A stretch of DNA of 64,000 nt from Photobacterium frigidiphilum (GTDB taxonomy: Bacteria > Pseudomonadota > Gammaproteobacteria > Enterobacterales > Vibrionaceae): positions 1 to 64,000 of the forward strand of contig NZ_PYMJ01000015.1 in assembly GCF_003025615.1 (NCBI RefSeq), given 5' to 3'. Below are positions 24,790 to 33,979 of the stretch, piece by piece. The translations under genes were made by a program, and so were the position numbers. The notes under the pieces are model-generated. The model was not told the DNA's origin. It searched no databases and saw only the letters and a program-made list of their open reading frames with translations. Positions within the stretch are counted from its first letter, which is position 1; each line of letters begins with the position of its first letter.

Positions 24790-27700
24790 GTGAATTTTAA
24801 ATTGTCTACGATAGCTAAACTGATGCTCCCTCTGCTTTCTACTGCTGCCATTTTTGGTTGTAATAGTTCATCAGATTCTTCTGGTGATTCTGGTAACGGA
24901 TATTTTGATACCACAAATCCACCAGCGATTGATATCAACCTACCGGCAACGGATGGCCCAGTTGCAAAACTGCCAGCAGGTGGTGCTGTTGAAGAGCCTA
25001 TTCAAGCCGCTAATGGCGAGGCTGTACTCTATTTTGTTGAAAAAAGTGATTCTGCGGTGGCTAAAAGTGCCGCTGATTATTTAAATTACAGCCTGCATAT
25101 TTGGAATAATGACAAATGTGACCGTGCTGATGATGAACTATTAGTAGGGTGGGATGATGAAAGCAATAAACCAGTTGGTGCCGATCAGTATGGTCCGTAT
25201 TGGAAGTTGCCATTAACGGCAGGTAGTACGAATTGTATTAACTTGATTGTACGAGATAACAATAAGCAAAATTTGCTTGGTGCTGATGGTTCAATCAATT
25301 TTGATGATATTACCGACCGAACCGCTTCTATTGTTGCAGGGAGTGGAACCTCAGTTGATAGCCGTGAAAGTGCATTTGTTTCCATTTCTGGTATAGCTAA
25401 CGCATCTGCGCATTTAGTTGACCAAAATACGCTAGTGTGGGATGGCGCAGAAGGGGCAGATGAAGTTCGTTTATATGTATCTTTGGCGGCAGACATTGAA
25501 CCTAAAGGGGATGCTTACGCGTATGAAAATGATTACATCGTATTAGACAGTGGCACAATGTCTGCCGATGCTATTGCGAAATTCCCACAATTGGTTGGTA
25601 AACCTGCATTCAGTGTCGATAGCACAATTAATATGCGCCCAGTAATGAAAGCCGAAATGGCAGTGATTGCTGTAGATAAAGACGGCAATGTTCTTGGCGG
25701 TACCAAAGTACAACCAGCTGGCGCCTATGATGATATGTTTGCACTGTATGCGCGTAATGCTGAATTAGGCGTAGTACTCGCGGGTAGTGAAGCGACATTC
25801 CAAGTATGGGCACCGTCGGCACAAAATATTGTTACCGTATTATACGATGCCAACAAGAAAGAGTTAGGTCGCTTACAGATGGACTTTGATGAAGACTCTG
25901 GTGTGTGGTTCCTTAAGACAGATAAAGCACCAAGCGGTACCTTCTACCGTTACTTAGTGTCAGTCGTTCACCCTGTAACGGGTGATGTTGAAGAATACGA
26001 AGTTACTGACCCATATTCCCTGAGCTTGTCGACGAACTCGGAATATAGCCAAGTGATAGATCTTGATGATCCAGCATTGAAGCCAGATGGTTGGGACTCA
26101 TTAGAGCGTCCGTTCAAACAAGATAATCCATCAAAGTTTGTTATTTACGAATCGCACGTGCGCGATTTCTCTGCTCAAGATACATCAACACCAGAAGCGG
26201 TTCGTGGGAAGTTTGAGGCATTTACTCAAGACGACACTGTGCCTGTTCGTCATCTTAAGTCGTTACAAGAGAACGGTGTTACTCACCTGCAATTATTACC
26301 AATCTTTGATATTGCGACCATCAATGAAGATCCAAACCAAGTTGCTAATATTGATGAACCTTTCAGCAAGTTATGTGATGTGAACTCAGATGTGAAAACG
26401 TCATCGTTTAAGAATGATTGTTCATCAGGGTTAACTATTGCTGAAGTACTTGAGCGTGAGCAGGGTAACGACACGGCAGATAATCCATCGGTTCAAGAAC
26501 TTAACCGTTTAGTGTCTGCTACCGATAGCTTTAATTGGGGTTATGACCCATTGCATTACACTGTGCCAGAAGGTTCTTACTCGACGAATCCTGATGGTAA
26601 ACAACGTATTTTAGAGATGCGTGAAATGGTAAAGTCGATTAAAACAGACATTGGCATGAACGTTGTTATGGATGTGGTATACAACCATACGAACTCGGCA
26701 GGTCCAGAATCTGAAACATCAGTGCTAGATAAGATTGTACCTTGGTACTACAACCGCTTGAATCCGGTTACAGGCTCTGTCGAGAACTCGACGTGTTGTT
26801 CAAATACCGCGCCGGAACGCGCGATGATGGGTAAGTTGATCAAAGATTCATTGGTTGTTTGGTCTCGTGATTACAAGATTGACTCATTCCGTTTTGACTT
26901 GATGGGGCATCACCCATTAGCACAAATCCAAGAGTCATTGGCAGCCGTTAAAAATGTCGATCCTAATACTTACTTTTATGGTGAAGGCTGGAACTTTGGT
27001 GAAGTCGCAAACGATAGCCTCTTTGTACAAGCAACACAACCTAACTTAGGTGGTACGGGCATAGGTAGCTTCTCTGACCGTTTACGTGATGCCGTACGTG
27101 GCGGTGGTCCATTTGATGGTGGTGATGGGTTACGTAAAAACCAAGGTTTTGGTAACGGTGCGTTTGTTCAACCAAATGACATTACAACAACTGATAAAGA
27201 AACAGCATTACACTTAGCTGATCTGACGCGTTTGGGTATGGCTGGAAACCTTGAAACTTTCGTAATGGTTGATTCAACTGGAAGTAAAGTGCGTGGTGAC
27301 CAAGTTGATTACAATGGTCAACCTGCGGGTTATGCGAAGGATCCATCAGAAGTACAAAACTACGTATCAAAGCATGATAATCAAACTTTATGGGATAACA
27401 ATCAATACAAGATCCCGTATGACGTAACATCTGCGACGCGTGTAAGAATGCAAACGGTGTCTTTATCAACGGCTATGTTAGGTCAAGGTGTACCTTTCTT
27501 GCATATGGGTTCAGAGCTTTTACGTTCTAAGTCCATGCAGCGTGATTCGTACGATTCAGGTGATTGGTACAACAAAGTTGATTTCACGCTAGAGGACAAT
27601 AACTGGAATAAAGGTCTGCCACGTGCAGATAAAGACAGCAGCAACTACGACATCATCACCAAAGTGATCGAAGGCAGTGGCGAAAAAGCTAAGCCAACAT

Positions 27701-28119
27701 CACAGGATATGAAAGACATGGTGAGCTTTTATCAAGAACTAGCTAATCTTCGTCAATCTTATCCTCTGATCACGTTAGGTACGGGTGAAGATGTTAATGC
27801 GCGTGTTGATTTCCATAACACTGGCGCAGCACAAGAGGCGGGTCTGATTGTGATGAGTATCGATAACGGTACCACTTCAGGTGCAGATGTGGATCCAACG
27901 TTAGATGCGATGGTCATTGTGATTAACGCTACCCCAACAGAGCAGACGTTTGATATCAAGCAGGCTGGTTTCACGGTTAGTGAGAAGCATACGACAGCAT
28001 TAGCAACGGATGCATCAGTAGCGGATACCAAGTTAACAATACCAGCATGGACACCAGTTGTCTTTGTACAAAAACGTAGTGGTGAACGCGGTACTGGCTT
28101 ACCAGTTTCCTCGAAATAA
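24790..28119 (+). CDS. pulA: Pullulanase-type alpha-1,6-glucosidase, lipoprotein
   Basis: 1109 residues, GTG start after AAGGAAAG. The lipoprotein signal ends in a lipobox (AAIFGC, Cys24), so it is surface or periplasm anchored like PulA. In order come N-terminal starch-binding/PUD-like domains (~50-310), CBM48 (~320-420, ATFQVWAPSAQNIVTVLYDA), and the GH13 catalytic domain (~440-950) with DVVYNHTN, nucleophile Asp703 (FRFDLMGHH), acid/base Glu732 (YGEGWNF) and Asp863 (SKHDNQTLWD). A C-terminal beta domain ends the protein. It debranches pullulan, glycogen or starch. It is monocistronic with a very strong terminator. The type II secretion needed for surface display is not encoded here. Confidence 0.95.
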   Translation: MNFKLSTIAKLMLPLLSTAAIFGCNSSSDSSGDSGNGYFDTTNPPAIDINLPATDGPVAKLPAGGAVEEPIQAANGEAVLYFVEKSDSAVAKSAADYLNYSLHIWNNDKCDRADDELLVGWDDESNKPVGADQYGPYWKLPLTAGSTNCINLIVRDNNKQNLLGADGSINFDDITDRTASIVAGSGTSVDSRESAFVSISGIANASAHLVDQNTLVWDGAEGADEVRLYVSLAADIEPKGDAYAYENDYIVLDSGTMSADAIAKFPQLVGKPAFSVDSTINMRPVMKAEMAVIAVDKDGNVLGGTKVQPAGAYDDMFALYARNAELGVVLAGSEATFQVWAPSAQNIVTVLYDANKKELGRLQMDFDEDSGVWFLKTDKAPSGTFYRYLVSVVHPVTGDVEEYEVTDPYSLSLSTNSEYSQVIDLDDPALKPDGWDSLERPFKQDNPSKFVIYESHVRDFSAQDTSTPEAVRGKFEAFTQDDTVPVRHLKSLQENGVTHLQLLPIFDIATINEDPNQVANIDEPFSKLCDVNSDVKTSSFKNDCSSGLTIAEVLEREQGNDTADNPSVQELNRLVSATDSFNWGYDPLHYTVPEGSYSTNPDGKQRILEMREMVKSIKTDIGMNVVMDVVYNHTNSAGPESETSVLDKIVPWYYNRLNPVTGSVENSTCCSNTAPERAMMGKLIKDSLVVWSRDYKIDSFRFDLMGHHPLAQIQESLAAVKNVDPNTYFYGEGWNFGEVANDSLFVQATQPNLGGTGIGSFSDRLRDAVRGGGPFDGGDGLRKNQGFGNGAFVQPNDITTTDKETALHLADLTRLGMAGNLETFVMVDSTGSKVRGDQVDYNGQPAGYAKDPSEVQNYVSKHDNQTLWDNNQYKIPYDVTSATRVRMQTVSLSTAMLGQGVPFLHMGSELLRSKSMQRDSYDSGDWYNKVDFTLEDNNWNKGLPRADKDSSNYDIITKVIEGSGEKAKPTSQDMKDMVSFYQELANLRQSYPLITLGTGEDVNARVDFHNTGAAQEAGLIVMSIDNGTTSGADVDPTLDAMVIVINATPTEQTFDIKQAGFTVSEKHTTALATDASVADTKLTIPAWTPVVFVQKRSGERGTGLPVSSK

Positions 28120-28200
28120 TTACGCGACAACGATATAGCGAGTTGCATAATTAAGTGTTGTTATCTTTCTTAGTAACACGGTAGATCTCTACTAAAAACT

Positions 28201-28245
28201 ATCCCTCAGTGAGTATTAATACATTCACTGAGGGATTTTTTTTTT
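28201..28245 (+). terminator. Terminator after the pullulanase gene
   Basis: 12-bp perfect stem ATCCCTCAGTGA / TCACTGAGGGAT with a T9 tract. Confidence 0.92.
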
Positions 28246-28276
28246 ACGCTATAAATGAAGACAAAAAGTAATCAGG

Positions 28277-29443
28277 CTAGTGTTTATCAGGCCAATACCA
28301 AGAGGGAGCATCAAGCAAGCCCTGAACGGGAATAATGGTTTCACCGAGCTGTTTATCTAAATTGATGGCATTACAAGAAGGGTGTTCTTCTAGGGCTGCA
28401 ATTAGGCGGCTAGCATGTGATACCACCCAGACTTGAGTTTGTGCTGAAGCATGTAAAATCAAACGGGCCAATGCTGGTAATAAATCAGGATGCAAGCTGG
28501 TTTCAGGCTCATTCAGAACCATCAAACTGGGTGGGCGTGGTGTTAGCAATGCTGCTACCCAAAGTAAATAACGTAAAGTACCATCAGAGAGTTCTGCGCC
28601 GGATAAAGGGCGGAGTAATCCTTCTTGATGAAATTCAATTGAGAACCGGCTGTCTTCGTGACAGACAATGCGAAGGCGAGCGCCTGGAAAAGCATCATCA
28701 ATTGTTTTATGTAAAGTGACGCCGTCACCAATTTCAATAATGGTTTGTAGCGCAGCGGCTAAATCATGTCCATCGTGATGTAATACGGGAGTGCGAGTTC
28801 CTAGTTGTGGCTTGCGGGCTGGTGCGTCTTTATCTGTACGGAAATGGTCATAAAATCGCCAGCTTCGAATGAGCTCGCGCATGTGAAAGACTTCAGGTGC
28901 ACCATTAGGATCTGATATGTGGTCGAACATACTGTTGAAGTGCTGAATGTGTTGAGCAACTACTTGCCAACTTCGTCCGTTGCGTACTTTTATCATCGAG
29001 CCTTTACGGTCAACTAATGAACAGGCTGGACGATAAAACGGACCACTCCATATACATTCGCGTTTTATTTCAGGATCGAGTGAAAAGTATGAGTTGGATG
29101 GTTCAGGTAAACCAAGTGCGATCGAATACCCAAAATCTTCGGTGGCAAATCCTAAACGTAAGCGCCGTACTTCAGTACGTACACTTCCTTCTATTGGCAC
29201 ATCGCCACGACGCATTGCTGCGGTAATATTTTCGGGACCAGCCCAAAAGGTGGAATCTAATCCGCCTTCAGAAGCTAATGTATTTATTACGCCACCATTA
29301 GCAGTATCTGCTAATAATTTCAGAGCTTTATATAGATTTGATTTTCCACTTCCGTTGGCTCCAGTAATAACATTTAGCGGGCCTAAAGGTAATGTTAATT
29401 GTAAAACAGAGCGATAGTTATTGATGGAAAGCGATGTGATCAT
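28277..29443 (-). CDS. RecF/OLD-like AAA ATPase
   Basis: 388 residues of the SMC-like AAA15/AAA21 type: Walker A GANGSGKSN at ~29-37, the signature-like LSGAELSDGTLRYLLWVAAL (~278-297), and Walker B MVLNEPETSLHPDLLPALAR (~304-323). Asn-Glu replaces the more common Asp-Glu, which is usual in this subgroup. No nuclease (TOPRIM) domain is attached. Such stand-alone ATPases are widespread and poorly characterised. Monocistronic. Function is unknown beyond nucleotide-dependent DNA or protein handling. Confidence 0.75.
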   Translation of the reverse strand: MITSLSINNYRSVLQLTLPLGPLNVITGANGSGKSNLYKALKLLADTANGGVINTLASEGGLDSTFWAGPENITAAMRRGDVPIEGSVRTEVRRLRLGFATEDFGYSIALGLPEPSNSYFSLDPEIKRECIWSGPFYRPACSLVDRKGSMIKVRNGRSWQVVAQHIQHFNSMFDHISDPNGAPEVFHMRELIRSWRFYDHFRTDKDAPARKPQLGTRTPVLHHDGHDLAAALQTIIEIGDGVTLHKTIDDAFPGARLRIVCHEDSRFSIEFHQEGLLRPLSGAELSDGTLRYLLWVAALLTPRPPSLMVLNEPETSLHPDLLPALARLILHASAQTQVWVVSHASRLIAALEEHPSCNAINLDKQLGETIIPVQGLLDAPSWYWPDKH

Positions 29444-29670
29444 AAAGCCTGCTGTAATTATCGGAACATGATGACATTGAGGTAACTTGCGTTAAATCAT
29501 ACATGAACCAGTTGCAAAATATTACTTTTGTTCAAGTTAGATTCATACTCAATAGAGTAATCTAACATAATGGTAAGAGGTCTAATGTGATTTGCTAAGT
29601 TGCATTTACTGAGGTAAGTTCACAGCAAGTGATGGTTTAGCCTAAATTGAATTATGAAAGAGACACGACT

Positions 29671-29922
29671 ATGAGAAATCTTATTGCTGGTTTTATTGCT
29701 ATTGTCATTGGTCTATTCACGGTGTCGTTTGCAGCAATAATGGCATTATTTATCGGTGTGGCGGCATTTATCGCCAAGCCATTTATTCAACGAAAAATGG
29801 CATATGCTAACTCTGTTGCCGAGCAAGGATCTTTCGATGAATCGCCTTTAAATAAAGCAGCACCGTCGCATAATGTGATTGATGGTGAGTGTGAAGACAT
29901 AACCGTAAAAAGCAAATTGTAA
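29671..29922 (+). CDS. Small membrane protein, about 83 aa
   Basis: One long hydrophobic N-terminal stretch (LIAGFIAIVIGLFTVSFAAI and on to AAFIAKPFI, ~3-37), probably two short membrane helices, then an acidic cytoplasmic tail (HNVIDGECEDITVKSKL). ATG 29671 fits better than the TTG at 29647 because GAAAGAGA lies upstream. A strong terminator follows at 29957. The tail motif VIDGECED is seen in small envelope proteins of vibrios, but no function is known to me. Confidence 0.65.
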   Translation: MRNLIAGFIAIVIGLFTVSFAAIMALFIGVAAFIAKPFIQRKMAYANSVAEQGSFDESPLNKAAPSHNVIDGECEDITVKSKL

Positions 29923-29956
29923 CGTAAGTGATACAAAACGGCAGAACAGACAATAC

Positions 29957-29996
29957 AAACGCCAGCGTAAAGATTAATCTCTTCGCTGGCGTTTTT
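29957..29996 (+). terminator. Terminator after the small membrane protein
   Basis: 11-bp stem AAACGCCAGCG / CGCTGGCGTTT with T5. Confidence 0.9.
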
Positions 29997-30002
29997 GTAT
30001 TT

Positions 30003-30119
30003 ATAGTGCCTTGTCACCGTGTTATTGGTGCGAATGGCAAATTAACAGGTTACGCTGGTGGGGTAGAGCACAAAGCCTTTCTGTTGAAATTAGAAGGCAT
30101 TATCAATTGTGATGAATGA
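30003..30119 (+). pseudogene. C-terminal fragment of an O6-methylguanine-DNA methyltransferase
   Basis: The frame begins right after a terminator and reads [20 protein letters not shown] then [11 protein letters not shown]. This is the active-site PCHRV motif (methyl-acceptor Cys) and C-terminal helix of Ogt/MGMT. The remaining ~120 N-terminal residues, including the HTH and Arg finger, are absent upstream. It is a clean 3' remnant of a lost ogt gene, with no start codon or ribosome site of its own. Confidence 0.8.
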
Positions 30120-30120
30120 G

Positions 30121-30147
30121 CATCTTGAGGTAGCTTGGGTATAAGTA
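30121..30147. repeat. Dispersed repeat, copy 1
   Basis: CATCTTGAGGTAGCTTGGGT continuing ATAAGTA. Near-identical units occur at 48776-48800 and, inverted, at 49531-49557. Short intergenic repeats of this form (TACCCAAG.TACCTCAAGATG) are common in vibrios. Confidence 0.7.
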
Positions 30148-30155
30148 GAAGAAAG

Positions 30156-30674
30156 CTACTGAGTGCGTTTTTTCTCGCATGCTAAAAAGTCATCTAAATG
30201 GGTAGCGTTGGCATTAAATCTATAATGCTGTTTCGATGCTTCTAATTCAAAGTGTCCTTTGTCTTGTGTGATCAGCTTTTTTAAGTCATCAAAGGCTTGG
30301 CGATCACTGGTGCTAGCTAACAACATTAGCCGTCCATAAGTAAATTGTTCTTTTTGCTTACGCCAATTAACGCTGAATACTTCTATGGGTTTTCCTGCGC
30401 GATTATAATTGATGTTCTCAAACCCTAATGGACGGGTGACGTCTGCTTTTACTGCGACATAACGGTGCTGATAAATATCATCAGTAACAAGAGATACCCT
30501 TAATCCTTCTTTAAATTTACCGTCTTGACCTTTCTCTAGGTGAAAGAAATTCAGTTGGCAACCAGTATCCGTTAGCTTGGTTGAGCTGGTGGGTAACACT
30601 TCCGCACTCAGTAACCCTGGTGCTATAAAAACAGTAATGCCGATTAAACTTTTAAGCTGAGAGAGTAAACCCAT
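30156..30674 (-). CDS. Hypothetical periplasmic protein, 172 aa
   Basis: Signal peptide at ~1-24 (IGITVFIAPGLLSA), then a soluble domain with two Cys (TGCQLNFF and FLACEKKR) that probably form a disulfide in the periplasm. Repeated beta-strand-like segments (RVSLVTDDIYQHRYVAVKAD) suggest a beta-rich fold. The family is not recognised. Monocistronic. Confidence 0.6.
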   Translation of the reverse strand: MGLLSQLKSLIGITVFIAPGLLSAEVLPTSSTKLTDTGCQLNFFHLEKGQDGKFKEGLRVSLVTDDIYQHRYVAVKADVTRPLGFENINYNRAGKPIEVFSVNWRKQKEQFTYGRLMLLASTSDRQAFDDLKKLITQDKGHFELEASKQHYRFNANATHLDDFLACEKKRTQ

Positions 30675-30844
30675 ACGTATTATTCCGCCTCTAATGCTGA
30701 TGATTTAGAAAATGCAGTATTTATGATTTTGACATTTTCACCCTAAGCATAGACATAATTATCATAGATATACTTAACGTATGCTTATTTCACAGTAACA
30801 AATAATCCGATATTAGATTCTCAGTGCTCAATCATGAAATAGAA

Positions 30845-31825
30845 TTATTCCGCATTGTAAATTTTAGCTTTTACCATTTTTCGGTATTGGCTTGCGGTAA
30901 TGCTAAATTGTTGTTGAAAACGCGTAGAGAAGTGATAAGCGTCTTTATATCCCACTTGCTCTGCGACATCTTGTACAGACATACCAAAATCACGTAATAA
31001 ATGTTGCGCGGCTTCCATTCTGATTTTTTGAAGGTATTGATGTGGGGATTGACCCACTTGGTCCTTAAATTTTCGATTGAAGGTTCTTAAAGGAAGCTTA
31101 CATTCCTGTGCAACGCGTTGGGCTGTAATTGGTTGTGCCAGATGTCGTTTCATCCAGTCTTGAGCAAGCGCAATTGATTCATCAAATTGCATCTGTCCGC
31201 CAATTTGATAGAAGGGTTGTTGACTGGTTTTCGATATTTCATGCCCATAATGCGTTTCGATAGTATCAGCGATTTTTTGACCATAGTTTTCTGCAATCAG
31301 ATATAGAGTCATCTCTGATTGGGAGTTGATACTGCCGGTACAAAAAAGCCCATTTGCAGCTGTAATCGAAGCTTGGCGGTTAAGTGTTACTTGTGGGTAA
31401 CGAGACGTAAATTTTTCATAAAAATACCAATGCGTTGTCGCGACTTGGTTATCCAATAGCCCTGTTTCTGCAAGCCAACACACACCTGTGCCAGTCGCTA
31501 CTAATTGTGCGCCATGCTGATATTGTTTTATTAGCCAAGGAGTTATCGTGGGAGATTGGCTAATGGAAGAAAAAGGATTACCCCACATCGGAGGTAAAAC
31601 CACGATGTCAAAATTGTCTTCATCTTCAAAGGTAATATCTGGCTGTAATCGAATACCTGCGGCTAGCTTGGGTGGATTCAAAGAGGGCGCAATCAATTTA
31701 ATCTCAAAAGGGTATTTACGCTGTGTTTTTCTATCTCGTAAGCTGGCTGCACTGCTTAACATTTCAGCGGCTAAAGAAACACCAGTTATTAACGCACGGT
31801 TATAGAGAACAAATCCGACCTTCAT
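30845..31825 (-). CDS. GlxA-type AraC-family regulator (DJ-1/PfpI plus HTH)
   Basis: About 326 residues: a DJ-1/PfpI-like domain (~1-180, with TGVCWLAETGLL at the nucleophile-elbow position) and a C-terminal pair of AraC helix-turn-helices (~225-320, RVAQECKLPLRTFNRKFKDQ and VQDVAEQVGYKDAYHFSTRF). The ATG at 31825 is chosen because GGAGGGAAAA precedes it directly; the frame also opens at 31864. It is divergent from the ketoacyl synthase gene 171 bp away, a possible target. The ligand is unknown. Confidence 0.87.
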   Translation of the reverse strand: MKVGFVLYNRALITGVSLAAEMLSSAASLRDRKTQRKYPFEIKLIAPSLNPPKLAAGIRLQPDITFEDEDNFDIVVLPPMWGNPFSSISQSPTITPWLIKQYQHGAQLVATGTGVCWLAETGLLDNQVATTHWYFYEKFTSRYPQVTLNRQASITAANGLFCTGSINSQSEMTLYLIAENYGQKIADTIETHYGHEISKTSQQPFYQIGGQMQFDESIALAQDWMKRHLAQPITAQRVAQECKLPLRTFNRKFKDQVGQSPHQYLQKIRMEAAQHLLRDFGMSVQDVAEQVGYKDAYHFSTRFQQQFSITASQYRKMVKAKIYNAE

Positions 31826-31996
31826 TTTTCCCTCCAAGTATTTGTTATGCGGTGCTAATTTCACCGTTTTTATACAAAATAGATATCAATATATCAATAT
31901 GGCGCTAATGGCAGTGATTTTGGCATAAATGCAGGGTGATTAACCAGCCCAAGTTGATATTATCTTGTTTAAAACAATGTTTGATATAGGTTCGAA

Positions 31997-33865
31997 ATGA
32001 CAAAGTTACCTCTTATCGTCGGCTTAGGCGGTATTAATGCTGCCGGTCGTACTTCTGGTTTTCACAGTTATAAACGTATGGTTTCTGATGTTTTAACCGA
32101 TGATGAGATGAAAACAACGTGGCAAGATTTAGCCCGTCGTATGGGGTTAATTACTGATGAAGAGCCTATCAATGAAGAAATCATTGAAGCGATTAAAGCA
32201 GGTACATTGGTACGCCGTGTTGAAACATTCGATCCAGATAACGTTTTATACCAATATAAAGCGACCCTGAATGCTGAAACGCATACAGAATCGAATGATC
32301 AAATTACATTTACGCTGCGCAAATCAAAGCTACCGAATGTGATTCCAGATAACTGGACAGTCGATTTACAAGGTAGTAAAGCCAAGGTAACCGTTAATGG
32401 TAGCCTTGATGCGTTATTAGAAGATCGTGTGACATTCCCTGTATCAAGTGGCGGTAATATTCCTACTGGGTTTGATCCTGGTAAAATGTATAACTCTCGT
32501 TTTCATCCTCGTGGTCTAAAACTTACTGTTTACGGTGCATCTGATGCCCTAAATTCGTTAGGTATAGACTGGTCTGAAGTGCTAACACACATAAAACCTG
32601 ATGAAGTATCTGTATATGCAGGTTCTGGTTTAGCACAAATCGATGACCAATCAATTGCGGGTATGTTAGCAGCGCCATTAACGGGTGGTCGTGTTAGTAC
32701 TAAAATGATGGCGCTATCGTTTGCAGAAATGCCTGCCGACTTCATTAATGGCTATGTGATTAACAGCATTGGTACAACGGGTACGAATATGGGGGCGTGT
32801 GCCACTTTCCTCTATAATCTACGCCAAGGCATGCATGATATTCAGCAAGGTAAATCGAAGATTGCTATTGTCGGTAATGCAGAAGCGCCAGTCTTGACTG
32901 AAATAATGGAAGGCTTCCGCGTAATGGGCGCGTTGGCTGAAGATGAACAGCTTAAAGCTCTCGATAACAGTGATGTGGTTGATAATCGTCGTGCGTGTCG
33001 TCCATTCTCATCTAACGCTGGTTTTACGATGGCAGAATCGGCACAGTTTGCAGTATTGATGGATGACGAATTAGCGCTGAAATTAGGCGTTAATATCTAT
33101 GGTTCAGTGGCTGATGTATTCATTAATGCTGATGCAAATAAGAAATCTATTTCTGCACCGGGTGTAGGTAACTATGTCACCGTTGCTAAAGCGACAGCAT
33201 TGGCAAAAGCGATTTTAGGCGAAGACGGTGTTAAGAAAACATTTGTTCAAGCACATGGTACAGGTACACCTCAAAACCGTGTAACTGAAAGTCATATTTT
33301 GAACGAAGTTGCTAAAACATTCGATATTGATAATTGGGCTGTTACAGCAATTAAATCGTATGTTGGGCACTCAATGAGTGTTGCTGCTGGTGATCAGTTA
33401 ATGGCGTCACTCGGCGTGTGGCAATACGGTTGGGTTCCGGGTATTACAACTATTGATCATATTGCTGATGATGTGCACCAATCCAATTTGAATATATTGA
33501 CTGAGCATGCTTTTGCAGGTCAACGCGGTGAAGATTATAAAGCCGTTGTTTTGAATGCAAAAGGTTTTGGTGGTAATAATGCAACAGGGCTTGTTCTATC
33601 ACCCAACCAAACTTTATCGATGCTGCATTCGAAATATGGTGCAGATGTTATCACCGCTTATCATGAGAAGAACGTAGCGATTCAAGCGAATAGTCTAGAG
33701 AACGATCAACAAACATGTTTGGGTAATGAAAAAATCCGTTATAAGTTTGGTGAGAATGTGATGGATGAAACGTCGGTTTCGATGACGCAAAATGAAATAC
33801 GTTTATCTGAATTTGAGCAGGCGATACCGTTAGCAATGACGAACCCGTATTCAGATTACAGCTAA
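31997..33865 (+). CDS. Large beta-ketoacyl synthase-family protein
   Basis: 622 residues, longer than FabB/FabF (~410), with a ~200-residue N-terminal extension. The thiolase-fold catalytic residues are present: Cys268 (NMGACATFL), His420 (QAHGTGTPQN) and His458 (KSYVGHSMSVA). No acyl-carrier or acyltransferase domain is attached. Such stand-alone synthases occur singly in vibrios, and the substrate is unknown. Condensation of acyl and malonyl thioesters is inferred from the intact triad. Confidence 0.85.
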   Translation: MTKLPLIVGLGGINAAGRTSGFHSYKRMVSDVLTDDEMKTTWQDLARRMGLITDEEPINEEIIEAIKAGTLVRRVETFDPDNVLYQYKATLNAETHTESNDQITFTLRKSKLPNVIPDNWTVDLQGSKAKVTVNGSLDALLEDRVTFPVSSGGNIPTGFDPGKMYNSRFHPRGLKLTVYGASDALNSLGIDWSEVLTHIKPDEVSVYAGSGLAQIDDQSIAGMLAAPLTGGRVSTKMMALSFAEMPADFINGYVINSIGTTGTNMGACATFLYNLRQGMHDIQQGKSKIAIVGNAEAPVLTEIMEGFRVMGALAEDEQLKALDNSDVVDNRRACRPFSSNAGFTMAESAQFAVLMDDELALKLGVNIYGSVADVFINADANKKSISAPGVGNYVTVAKATALAKAILGEDGVKKTFVQAHGTGTPQNRVTESHILNEVAKTFDIDNWAVTAIKSYVGHSMSVAAGDQLMASLGVWQYGWVPGITTIDHIADDVHQSNLNILTEHAFAGQRGEDYKAVVLNAKGFGGNNATGLVLSPNQTLSMLHSKYGADVITAYHEKNVAIQANSLENDQQTCLGNEKIRYKFGENVMDETSVSMTQNEIRLSEFEQAIPLAMTNPYSDYS

Positions 33866-33915
33866 AGCCAACGTTATATAAACTTAATCAACAGCGGTTA
33901 GGTACGTAAAAAGAT

Positions 33916-33979
33916 AAAAACGCGAGTCTTGTTAATAACTCATTCTTTCTTGAATGGGTATAACAGCCTCGCGTTTTTT
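33916..33979. terminator. Bidirectional terminator between convergent genes
   Basis: AAAAACGCGAG pairs with CTCGCGTTTTT across a 41-base loop, with A and T runs outside. It serves the ketoacyl synthase gene and the opposing histidine kinase gene. Confidence 0.75.
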
